DNA of 64,000 bases from Edaphochlamys debaryana (lineage: Eukaryota; Chlorophyta; Chlorophyceae; Chlamydomonadales), in NCBI GenBank assembly GCA_016858145.1, contig JAEHOE010000124.1:124001-188000 (forward strand). The letters are read 5' to 3'. The notes under the pieces were generated by a model that had not been told where the DNA came from, did no database searches, and saw only the letters and a program-made list of their open reading frames with translations. Positions 1-11,065 of the stretch are shown here, one piece after another. The translations under genes and the position numbers were made by a program. Every line of letters begins with the position of its first letter. Positions within the stretch are counted from its first letter, which is position 1.

Positions 1-1006
1 TCGCAGACCGTCCTCTACACGTCTACAGCCCTCCGCCATCGCCCGAGTTCCTAGGACCTGCTAGGATTGCGACGTGCCTCGCCCGCACCCAATGTACTTA
101 ATGTCAGTTCTCTCCCTCTTCTCGGACAACACCTCTCTATCCCCAGGTTCGGCACGTGGGGACACTTAGGCTGCCGTGGGCACTAGCCGCGCCAACTCGG
201 GCGATCGCGGACCTGTGCGGAAGTAAGCCCGCGGTAAGCTGGGGTACGGCGTAGTGTCAGACAGGGCTACGGGCGTTCCCTCTGGCTCTGCTGTGCGCTG
301 GCACCCTGACGCGAGGACTGGCCAACCCCGGCAACTCGCTCTCCCTCCCTTTCCGTAACTCGTGTGCGCCCGCGAGCATCCCTGCCCCTCGCCCTTGCGA
401 GCCTTGCCGGTTCACAGGCGACAATGACAACAAGGTAGGTCGCCCCTACGCCCCTCAACCAAGCGCTACACTTCGGTGATGTCTTCTTCCCACATACAAC
501 CACGCCGCTACAGGCCTTCGCAAGGCTGCACCCAGGTGGGTCAGCCTGCCCCGTGTCCCATCAATACAGCAACTTCCTGCTCGCCTCCGCTTCGTGCCCT
601 CCCGGAAGTGGGACAGCTCCGGCCCCGCAAACAGCGCATGAGCTGTGGCACGGAGCACTAAGAGCAGCACATTTCGGTGTTCAGGTCCCTCTGAGAGTCT
701 CGCCTGCCAACCCCTCCCAAAGATGCTGTAAGGCCCCTCTCCCTTGATGCCCACCTCCAGCCAGCTTCAGCCTGATGTACCATCCCGCCACGCCGAGGGC
801 ACACGCAGCGCCTCCGCTGTCCGATCCGCACGCAAACCCGTTAGCCCTCACATGCAAGTCCTCATATTGGGGAACGAATGAATCTCCATCAGCAGCACAC
901 GGACGGATCCACACTTGTCGGCTAGCACGACTGCAGTCACGTCAAACTTACGTTCCGAAGATGCGCCGGGAATGCTCTGGCTCGAAGTTGGCCTACGCGC
1001 GCCGTT
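1..1006. other. No gene recognised, downstream of globin A
   Basis: I see no convincing coding exon here. The stretch lies downstream of the stop codon of globin A and probably holds its 3' untranslated region plus spacer. Short open frames exist on both strands, as expected at this GC content, but none shows family similarity or linked splice sites. Confidence 0.5.
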
Positions 1007-4000
1007 TCAGCGTCGACTGTACTCTGCTGATGCCCTTCGTGCGCGCATGCCTGCCCCCGGCGGGCTAGCAACGCCGCCGCCGCTTGCGTCCGCCGCCGTG
1101 CCATCCGGCAGCATGTGCACTTCGATCTCCTTGGATGACGAAGCTCGCAGCCCCGTGCCGGCACGTGACGGCGGCGGCATTGTCGGCGGCTGTCGGGCGG
1201 GGGAGCCGACGCCCAGTGCTTGTGCTGCCGCTGCTGCTGCGGCGGCCATGCCCGTCCCGGCGTCGAAGGACGAGCTAGCGGACATGGGTCGCGAGTTGCT
1301 GGTATACGGAATGGGAAGGCCACCAGATGCGCTCATGCTCCCGCCGGCAGACATGGTGGCCGCAGGCCGAGACGGTGTGGCGGCGCCAGAGGAGCCGTAC
1401 GAGCTCATGGGCGCCAGCGCCAGCGGCGGCGGCGGCGGCAGGCCTGCCAGCGACGGCGGCAGCTGCGACGCCGCCAGTGACGGCGGCGGCGGCGCCATGA
1501 ACGGCATCGTACCGGAGGACGGGCGGCGGTTGGGCGGCGTGCCGTATGTAACGGGCGACGCCGACCCAGATGCGTAGCCGCCGGCGGGGGGCGGGGGCAT
1601 GGCCAGCGGGTGCATGCCGCCGAAGGGGCCGCCGGGGGAGATGCGGGCGAGGCTGCCCGGCGTCCCCGGCTGGGCCATGGACAGGAGCGATGTGGGTCGG
1701 TTGAAGCTGCCGCCGCTGGGGGTGACGGCCGTCGGAGTGCCAGCTTCGCCCGGCTCCGAAGTGGAGGCCGCGACGGCACGGCCCGCGGCGGAGCGGGCGG
1801 GGATGGACAGCTGGCGGAGGTGGCTGCGGGGCGGCGTGCCGACGGGCTCGCCCGCCACGCCCCCGCTGGAGGACACGGGCGGGCGGGCGGACGTGAGCGC
1901 CTGCCGTGGGGAGCCGGGCGGGGGCTGCATGGCCAAGGGGGACAGGTGGTGCGGCTGCAGGGGCGGCAGGGCGATCTGGGAGGCGGACATGGAGCCGCCC
2001 GAGGGGCGCGCGGGCGATGGCCCGGGCGCCGGCGAGGCGGTCGGGTGGTGGGGCGTGGTGGGGGTGGGCGTGGTTGCTGACGTGGCGGAGGTTGACCGCG
2101 CCGGCGACACCGGCACGACCATCGGCGGCGGGGGAGCCGCCGCCGCCGCCCCCTCGGCCCCGCCGCCCACGGTGGCGGGCGCACGGGCCGACACGTCGCT
2201 AACGGAGGAGGGGGCGGACGGAGACGGCGCCGACGCAGCGTCATCGCCCCGGCCCGCCGGCGGCGGCGGCGAGCCAGGCCTGCCGCCGCCGGCGCTGCTG
2301 CCGCTGGGCCCCGAAGCCGCCGCCGCCGCCACGAAGGCGGCGCGCTGTGCGTCGATGGAGGCGCGCGCGGCGGCCTTGGCGACGCGGTGGCGCTCCCGGG
2401 CGTCCGCCAGCTCCTTGGCCATGAGCGCCCGTGCCTCCGCCTCCTCCTGCGCCTTCTTCTCCTTGGCCTCGCGGTCCCGCGCCTCCTGCTTGGCCTGCTG
2501 CGCCTTGACCAGCGCCTGTGCAGCGGAGCGGGGCGCAGCGGAGTGGAGAGGGGCGAAACGGGGTGCAGCGGAGCGGGGCGGAGCCGAGAGGAAAAGTATC
2601 CCGCCCTGCAGGCCAGGGTCTACATGGCAAAGCCCCCCTGCCCAATGGCGCGCCCCCACCTGCAGCTCCTTCATACGCTCCTCCGAGGCCCAGCGCGCCT
2701 CTTCATCTGCGTCCCGCTGGGAGGACATGAACACCGACGTCTGAGGGCGGGCAGACGAGCAAACGTGTGAGGGACAAGGGACGAGCACGTGCTTGGATAC
2801 GGTAGACGAGCACGTGATGCAAAGCACTTGGCGGGGCCCAGTAGCAGCCAGCGAATGGTGCTCTTGTCAGCCTCAGTCCCTGGTGTTCGCCCTGCTATGC
2901 CAGCTGCCCACCTTGAAGGGCCTGAGCCGGGACATGATCTCCCGGGCGATGCGCTGCAGGGAGGTCAAGGGATCAAACGCGCAGGTTCGCGTTCGGCCTC
3001 ACATGTCCTCGCCAGGTGGCCCAACGCAGCCCTTGCGCCGCTTGCCACCCCAGCATACCCCAACTGGCCACGCAGCCCCGATTTCAACTCAACCAAGGCC
3101 CTCCTCACAGACCGGCGGCTCCCCGCTCGGCTCACCTCGGGCACCTCCGCCTCCCCCATGGCCTCCAGGAAGTACTGCATGCCCACCTCGAAGTCATCCG
3201 GGGACAGCCTGCGCACGCAAGACCCGAGGCAGGAGGTTGGGGTTTGAGGACTCTAAGAAAGTGAGGTCGTGAAGGGGGCTGGGGTGAGGTGAGACTGGAC
3301 ACGGAGGGAGTGGGCACCGTGTAGGGGCTCATGCGCTGGGCTTGGCGCGAGACAGGATCAGGTGGGGTTGGATTCGTCCGGTGTAGCCCCTAAGTCCAGA
3401 TTTCGGCCGTCGCCCCTGCACGACGCCGGCTCACTCTCGCTGCCGGATGGACCTTAGGTGGGACAGCCGCAGCGGCCGGCCGCCGTAGGGCACGGAGGCA
3501 GGCCCGAACAGCCAGTTGCAGAAGGCCACCTGGGCAAGGAGGCGGTGCATGAGAGGGGGGTTCAGGAGCTGCCCGAGAGTGTTGATGATCAGGAAGAGGA
3601 CGGCCTTGCCAATCCCTTCCACACCGCCCCTGACCCGCCACCCGCCTGCTTGGCCCGTAGCCGTATGATGTCCACATCGTGGAAGTACTGTTCTTTGAAC
3701 TGCGGTTGGGGTAACGGCAAAGCGGTGAGAAGACTCGAGCTAGGAAGAGTGGCTGCGGGAGGGTTGAGGCGGCCCCCCGTCTTACGCGCTGGTTGGCGTA
3801 AAGCTTCCTACAGAACAGCTCGACGATGCGTTTGATCTGCGCGAAAGTGGGAAAGGGGGCCACGGCCTCGAAGCAGCGCCATGGAAAGGCTGACTGCATG
3901 GAGCGCCGGTTGCGTACCTTGTCGGAGCCGCCTACTCTATGGAACAAGGTGCCGGTCGTGGGGTTTGGTTTTGGCTGCAGAGAGGGGGGAGGGGGCGGCA

Positions 4001-4520
4001 CGGGGCTAGGGTGTTGCGCTTGCCAGTCCCCGCGCCCAAAGAATCACGTCATTCGACCAGGTTCCAGAGCTTGTGCCCAACGCAGCAGCTCCGGCTGGTG
4101 AGGCCGGCACACCTCTTCTGGAGCTGGATTTTCCCGCCGATACTTCTCCCAGTCCTCGAAGCCCTTCAGTGCGTCGGCCAGCTCATCCTTTGATGGCACG
4201 TGGGTCGGGAGGGCGCGGGTCAACGACTGAACACACCAAGAAGTACATGCTCGAGCGGCACATGCCGCAGCGGCCCACTTCCGGCGAAGTACCAAAGCCG
4301 CCTAAATTTTATCGCGCATATTTCTTCTGCTAGACACGTCGTCCGAAGCCCGCGTCGTTCAGGGCCGTGGAAGGCCGGTTCCGGCAGCTGCAAGCGCGCA
4401 CAACGTCCCGGGACAGCCCAGCTCAGCCCGCACCTTAGAGGCGGCTTCATGGACAGCTCCAAAGGTGTCAAACCAGAGCCTGATATAGTAGCTGACGTAG
4501 CTGGAAAGGGTTTGGCCCAT
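1007..4520 (-). CDS. Truncated (2/2) hemoglobin A with coiled-coil and long disordered tail
   Basis: Ten exons: 4520-4434, 4226-4113, 3974-3918, 3836-3786, 3699-3646, 3529-3435, 3208-3136, 2953-2912, 2740-2660, 2515-1007, giving 720 aa. The start MGQTLSS fits an N-myristoylation signal (Gly2, Ser6). The globin core (about residues 70-200) shows the RVGG turn, ELFCRKLY (B helix), RLRAKQ with the E11-type Gln, the PYGGR loop and SHLRSI with the proximal F8 His. The distal B10 Tyr usual in group I truncated globins is Cys here. After the core, residues 219-285 are a K/E/A/R-rich helix likely to form a coiled coil, followed by over 400 residues of Pro/Ser/Ala/Gly-rich disorder. Intron 5 has a GC donor (3645-3644). 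The family binds heme and O2/NO; a scaffold or membrane role is inference from the tail and acylation signal. Exon phases all agree. Confidence 0.85.
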
Positions 4521-6362
4521 TCGCGCTCCGTCCAGACTCTGTCCCAAGTTTTAGGGCTGCTGTTGCATAGTGGTCGCAGCGATGTTTGCGAAAATGCGTT
4601 TGGTAGCGCGGTCAACGCTGCCGCGCCGCGCCCATGACGGCAGGGCACACGTACCCGCCCGCCCAGCCACCTCCATCCCCACCCGCTCCAACACAGCAGG
4701 GTGCCGGTGCACATCCTCCGCTGCAACTCCGTACCGCGAAGCGATGTTTGCTGAGCACCTGTCGCTTGTTTCATCTGAGTCGACGTGTGGCCGCGCTGCA
4801 GAAGGGTGGTTGCCGAGCGGAAATCCCAACGCGCCCCCCTCCGGACGACCGCACGTCTCCCCCCGCCCCGCCCCCCCACAGACAAGCTTGGCTGACCTCC
4901 GACATCCCACCTTCTCTTGCCACGTGCTGCAACCCTGGAACATGCCCCCTTGGAACCTTCCTACTCATATGCGGCCAGCATGTGGCAAGCAAGCCGCATC
5001 ACACGGCCGGAAGCTCCCCGGCAGACGAGTGAGAGGACGGCAGCGAGCCTCCCATGCCTGATGAAGTGGGTATCCATGCTTTGAGGCTCGCGGGGCATGC
5101 ATATCCCTCCTTGGTGTGATACATGTCGGCACCCCCTAGTTCTGGAGGGCTCAGCAGAACAGGGGCGTCTCGGCGGTGCAATGAACTGCCTGCGCCCGGG
5201 CGCCCCTTCGCGCCCTACCTCAACATGCCTGTTTACTCAGGTCTGCGTGCCTTCAAAACACTCGCGCTCCGCAGTCCCACAACCGCTCAGTCCCCTTTAG
5301 GTAGGTCTGCGACCGTCCAGCTCATCGTGTGGACCACATCACCACACCCCTCACAACTCAAGGATCCTACGGCGGTGGGAGGCTCGTCGCCCGCCGCAAC
5401 ATACCGCCCACTCCATCAGGTTCCGCCACAAAGCCTAAACCTTCCTTCTTAAGCGCCCGTGGGCACCCTTCAAGTCAACCTTCAACAAGATAAGCCACGC
5501 TCACATGTGCCCAGACTGCCCACAGTAGGGAGCAAGCAGCGGTCACAGCGGGCCAGGGCAGGCGGGGCCCCGCATCCTGCGGCCGGGGCTCAAGCCCAGA
5601 GGCCTGGACCGCAACGCCCATTATTCAAGGCCCAAGGCCTAGCAACTACAAAGCCGAGACGTAAGCATCGTGTCTCATTATTAGCCCCAGGGGTGGGGGA
5701 GCCTGGGTAGAGCAGGCCATAATCTTCCCACGGGGACGCGGGGTCGGACGCGTCCCCTGCGGGGATTCACAATATTGTCCTTGATGAATCGGCTTACGAT
5801 GATGGCTGGCACACACGCGGGAATCCCCAGGCCTCATCCGTGGATCAATGAGCAAATTTGAAGGACGACGAGAGACCCAGGCCTTTGACTTGATTAAGCA
5901 GAAGGTCACTGGGCTCTCATCAGCATGGTGACCACGGCAATGACCCGGCAGTTTAAAGCAATATATTGAGATCATTATTCATGTGGCCTGTGGCAAGTGT
6001 CACTTGCACATTGGCCGGTACGGCGGTTGCGTCTTGCAATGCAAATATGCTAAGCATGGCACCAACTCAACCGCCCATCACCCGACACTAAAATGCCTCA
6101 ATTTGAACTCACGAAGACACACGGAATGATACATCTAGCCAGGAGCAAGCTGACGTGGTGCCCAGTCCCTCGGGGACCAGGGCATGAGCAATGCGAGCAC
6201 AGATATCTAGCGTTTGATCCTTGGGGACAAAGCCCCTGGATCCCTAGCTTTAAGCTTTGGTGCGCGTAGCGGTGAAGCCCCCAGGCCATAAGGCCCAGGC
6301 ATGCGGGGCCGGGCGGGGACAGCACACGAACACCACGCTCGTGGCACGCTCCGCACGTACAC
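4521..6362. other. Spacer between globins A and B, no gene recognised
   Basis: This should hold the promoter and 5' leader of globin A (right next to 4520) and the 3' untranslated region of globin B (ending near 6363). I see no supported exon. The long minus-strand frame 4885-4220 is a shadow that crosses the true first exon of globin A in another frame. Confidence 0.5.
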
Positions 6363-9256
6363 CTAAGCGCGGCGTGGGGTGCCGGGCGCCGTCGCCACAA
6401 CACCCACCGCAGCGGAGGACTTAAGTACCGCCGAGTCAGAGGAGCCTGACCGGGGCAGCGACGGCTGCGGCAGGCACGCCGGCGGCTTGATGGCGGCGAC
6501 GGCCGCCGCCGCAGCGCTGACGTCGGCCGCGAGCGAGGCGGTGCGGGAGACGTGCGAGGTGGTGCGGGAGGGTGCGGCGGAGGAGCCCCTCGAGGACCCC
6601 GCCGCGCCCAGGGACGGCGGGGCACAGGTGGAGGAGGCGCCCGAAGAGCCCGAGGAGGAGCCCATGCGTCGGTTCGCTGACGGCGCCGCCGCGGCGGCGG
6701 AGCCCGAGGTCATGGACATGGCGATGCGGAACGGCAGGCTGGCGGCGCCGCGGGAGGAGCCGGGCCGGCGGCTGCCGCTGGCCGTTTCTTGCTTGGAGGC
6801 GGCGGCGGGGGCGATGCCTTGGAGACCGGGCTGGTTGACGAAGGGACTGAGGTCGTCATCAATTGCATCGAGATCTGCCGCCGGGGCTTGGGCAGGGGCC
6901 GGGGCGGCGCGGGCGGCGCTGGAGGAAGGGGAGGCCTGAAGGGGCTTGGGGGAGGCCGGCTGCTGGAAGGAGGACGGGCGGGGCGAGGACGCAACTGCGG
7001 AGGACGAGCCGGCGGCCGCAGCGGCGGCGGCGCCGGGGCAGGAGGCGCCGGAGCCGGACTGTCCCGAGAAGGGGCACTTGAGCAGGCGGCCCGAGGAGGA
7101 GGGCGAGGCGGGTGCCGTCACGCGGCCGGCGACGACGGTGGCGGTGGCGAGGCCCGTGACAGAGGCGGGGCGGGGCGTGGTGGGCTGGGCGGTGGTGGGG
7201 CGGGAGAGCGAGGCGCCGGTGAAGGGGCACGGCCTGACGCGGGCCGAGGCGGAGGAGCCCGGTCGCGAGACGTCCCCGGAGGCCTTGGCGAATTCCTCGT
7301 TGGCCCAGCGTGCCTCCTCGTCCACGTCACTGGAGCGCGGCGTGAAGATGACGTCCTGGGGGGAGAGTGCGGGGGAGGGGGAGGGTCGTTGAGGCAGGGA
7401 TGCGGTGGGGGTTCAGGCAATGAGGGCAAGGGCAATGAAGTGGAAGGGGCTGAGGTGGTGCATGGGCCCCACTATCGAGCATGAAGTTGCATTGGTGCGG
7501 AGTAATCTCACCTTGATGGGCCAGATCTTGGCCATCACGTCGTAGAGCACATGCTGCACAATGAGGTTGGCATGGAGGAGGGGGTTAGCTGCTGGTAAGG
7601 TGGCTCTATGTGCAAGGCAGCTACCCCCCCCCTCTTCCTGCAAGCGCCTGCCTCGCTGCCTGTCCCTTCTGCCCGGTCCCTTCTGCCTTGCAGGGCTCGC
7701 TGCCTGGTCCTTTAGTCCATGCCCTCCAACGACCTCCGCGCGGACGAAGCCGGCCCGACTCGCCCGAGGGCACGTACCACGCCCGCAACCCCGCAACCCA
7801 CCCTGCTCACCTCCTTGACCCCCACCTCCCGCATGGAGCTCTCGAAGGCCGCCATGCCCGCCTGCGAGCGGGAGCACGGAATGAGGTGTGGAGTCAGGGC
7901 AAAAGGCCGGGTCACCACCAGTGCATTTGACTGACAGACTAGGCATGCTTTCGCTGGCTGCCTTGGTGCGTGGTCCCTACGACTGGCCTCCCTAGTACCC
8001 ATTGGCTAGCTTGCGTTTGTCCGTCCCTTGCCCTGCACGCAATGCCGCCGCACCTCGAAGTCTTGCGGCGCGAAGCCGCGCTGCTTGATCAGGCGAAGGT
8101 GCACGGAGCGCAGGTGCCGGCCGCCGTACGGCTTATCGTCGGAGCCGAAGAGCCACGTCATGAACGCCGACTGCAGGGCGTGGGATCGGGATAAATATTC
8201 AGGTACCGTCCGTCAGTTGGCCCCGAGCCCCTCTCCCATTGTACCGGCACTCTTTCTCCCAGTCTGCACCCCTCCGTCCCCTCTTCTGCCCCCCCCTTCC
8301 CCTTTCTGCCTCCCACCTGCTTGGCCTCCAGGTGCTTCAGGTCCACGCCTTCCAGCAGCTTCGCCAGGCGCTCGCTGGAGTAGAGCTTGCGGTAGAAAAG
8401 CTCCACAATCTTGATGACGTTGGCGGGACCGCCCACGCGAGATATGAGCGGCCCGGTCGCGTCCTTGTCGGACTTGTTGGAGACGAACTCGAGGAGGGCC
8501 TGGGGGCGGGGGTGGGTGGGGCGGGAGGAGGTGGGGACGTGCGTGTCGGGGTGTGTGATGACCGGCCCGCGCAGGAACGGTCAATGCCGGCGACCGTGAG
8601 AGCGAGTGGAGAAGGAGTCTGGAGGTTTGGGCGAGGGCAGGCTGGTTGCACAGCACCAGGCGACGAGTTGGGGCGGTCGGCGAGGCGGCGGGCGAGCGGG
8701 TAGCGGGCCGAGAGGTTGGGGTGGAGGCGTGGCCCGTGGGCGTGGCCTTACTAAAAGTGCTCGCACCGAGGCGGACCGGGAGGCACGTGACGCCAAGCGC
8801 TCAACCCCGGGCGCCCAACAGTGAGCGGGATAGCTGGGTGGGCGTATGGAAAGCGGCAACACGCGCGCGTCGGCCCGGTCAGCCCAGCCCACCTCCATTT
8901 GTGCCATGTTGGACTTGACAACGGGTTGATGCGCGACCTCCCAGGCCCGGATGCTCTCGGCGGCTTGATGTATATCGGCCTGCAGCGGCAACGAGTTGCC
9001 GAGCAGACTCGTTGACGGCGACATGTATGCTGACAACGCCGGCCGCGCTTCGTCACCCAGGGTTAACCCTACAAACTCTGTCCTCTCAAGCAGACATCTC
9101 AGCTACTTCGCAAGCAAGTCAGCTGAGTTCGTCGCCTGTCTACATCGCTCGCCAGACATGCATGGCGACACGCCCACGCGCATCAACTAGTTAATGACGC
9201 ACCGTCGTTGCGAGGTGCGCCATAGATTCCATCGAGACACTGCAAGCGCTCCCCAT
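6363..9256 (-). CDS. Truncated (2/2) hemoglobin B with Cys-Pro tail motifs
   Basis: Seven exons: 9256-9203, 8979-8893, 8499-8317, 8170-8054, 7861-7811, 7553-7512, 7355-6363, giving 508 aa. It starts MGSACSVS, a dual acylation type signal (Gly2, Cys5, Ser6). The globin core at about residues 48-178 has RVGG, ELFYRKLY with B10 Tyr, HLEAKQ with E7 Leu and E11 Gln, PYGGRHLRSVH with F8 His, and WPIK at the end of the H helix. The tail begins DVIFTPR..DVDEEARWANEE, shared with globins A and C, then carries CPFTG, CPFSG and SCPG (Cys 221, 272, 284) in Ser/Ala/Pro-rich disorder. It is the closest paralogue of globin C, with identical exon lengths for the first four exons. The two genes are divergent around a 1.8-kb spacer. 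Ligand chemistry is expected to be typical of group I truncated globins; the cellular role is unknown. Confidence 0.9.
7404..7511 (-). other. Intron of globin B with conserved read-through frame
   Basis: If the intron following the WPIK exon is retained, the frame stays open for 32 codons and stops. The encoded peptide (beginning VRLLRTN, containing VGPMHHLS and FIAL) is clearly similar to the one read from the same intron in globin C. It would give a tail-less globin of about 210 aa. Confidence 0.5.
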
Positions 9257-11065
9257 TGTGGCGACCAGAGTGTGCGTTGATTGTGCGGTCGACTGTTGAA
9301 CGCGCAAGCGGGGGAGTCGCCCAGGAGAGCTTGGACAGTGTGTACGATGGAAGCTGTTATTGATGGCAGTCGCCGAGGTCTTATAGGGGGCGATGGCCAC
9401 CGAACGGCAGGAACGATGATGGGGGGGCGCCCACGCGGCAGTCCGACTACGTGCAGAAACCCGCAGGACACACGAAGGGCCGATGGCGCCGGTCCGTTCC
9501 CCTGCTTTCAACATCTGCATGTAGGAATTAATCATCTGAACACCCCGCACCGGGCGATGCTGGCGCCGCACGCCACCGTAGATGCCGGTCACGCGATGTG
9601 AAGTGTTGCTCCAATACCCGCATCGCCAGTCCCGATTGATGCAGGTTATGTGCTGGAAGACATTGCGGCACTTTGCGGGAGGGCCGCCGTGTTGGCGCGT
9701 AGGGTGTCACCGCCCGTCGCAAGGACGCCTCGTCACCGCTTTATTTGATGACGTCCCGCCCCAGTCAGGCCCTTCACGTGCCACCCAAGTCGCTGCTGTT
9801 AAGTGGCCCTTGCTCGCCGTGTGATAATCAGAGGTCGGGCTGGCTGGGGATGAACGGGATCATGCGGCAGAGTAAGCCTTGCGACAGGGACGGCCGTAGG
9901 GGCTAGACCCCCCTGTCGGCGAGCCTGGCTTGTCATGGCATATTACCGAGTCACACCATGCCTACTTTGCTGAGGACTTCCATCGTTTGCGAGGCATCTG
10001 AGAGCTTCCAGCGCCTGACCCTCAGACCGGGCCATGCCATCAGGTGCCGTCTCAGGAGGGCCCCGTGCTATGCGGCGGGCCGCGGGCCCCCTTTTTGTTT
10101 TTACATTCGGATGCACAGACTGCCCACAGAGTGGGCATCTCCCCTCTCTCCCCGCACTCCCTGTGCTGTACAAGCACCGGTGGGAAGCAACAAGGAAGCC
10201 CACGTCCTGCACTTGTCTCCTAGGCAGACGCGGGCGGGAACGCTATGGCCTGATCCCAACCTCTTGCCTGCCTATCGAGTTGAACTGGTGAGCTCCCCTT
10301 GTCCCTGTCCTCCATCACGACCTGTCAGCTGTCATTACAACCATATACCCCGAGGGAGGCTCGAGAAAGGGCAGGAGAGGGCAGGGGAGACGGGCCGGGT
10401 CCACTGGGTTCAGCGTGTTCCGCCGCGGGAGGGGTCTCGTCCCTTCTCGTCAGCTGTGGTCAGGACATGCAGGTGGCGGCCCCCGGCTGGCACCGCGGCC
10501 AGTACCCTGGCGCAGTCGATTTGCATCGAGGGAAGAACACATGCTCCTCCGGGCCGGTTGCAGAGGGTCCCGACGTCAGGGTAAACCGGGTGACGAGGTG
10601 CATTAGGGCACGGGGCGGGGGTCACGGGGCTCCGCACCTAACGCGGCAGTAGTCGAGCGCCGAGTTTGATACCGAAGCAGTCGCTTTGCGCGTCGTCGGA
10701 TTGACAGCTACTACTTCCATCTCAAGCGACCAGCGGCACGGTCCGGCGTGGGAGGTCCGCGGTCGTGTTCGAATCATGCTGCTGACTGGCGCACTGCCTG
10801 AGCCGCATCATAGTCGAGCACCTCATCCACCTATAAGCTGGGTGCGAGTGGCTCATTCTCGCAAGTACTCTTTTCTGTCAGCGTCTCGCGGGGCTGAGTT
10901 GCTCGGGACGCGTCCTCGCTTGTACGGCCTCGTAGCCGGCCCCATCTAAAACTGCCTACGCTCGGCGATACCAGCCCAGGGACGCACATACGCATACTCG
11001 AGCATGCTCATCTGATGAAAGAGTGGCTAGCTACGCTGGCCTCGCCACGGCGCGCACACGCGGAT
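9257..11065. promoter_or_regulatory. Divergent spacer between globins B and C
   Basis: This 1.8-kb region must contain the promoters and 5' leaders of the two divergent globin genes. I found no obvious TATA box at a persuasive distance and no coding exon. A tRNA-like T-loop near 10772 lacks pairing arms. Confidence 0.5.

Noticed and set aside
7561..7818. Plus-strand open frames over globin B introns
   Set aside because: They overlap introns and exons of globin B in the opposite strand and carry no domain.
10760..10790. tRNA-like T-loop (GTTCGAATC)
   Set aside because: Flanking bases do not pair as a T-stem and no acceptor, D or anticodon arms fit. The same applies to GGTTCGAATT near 23824.
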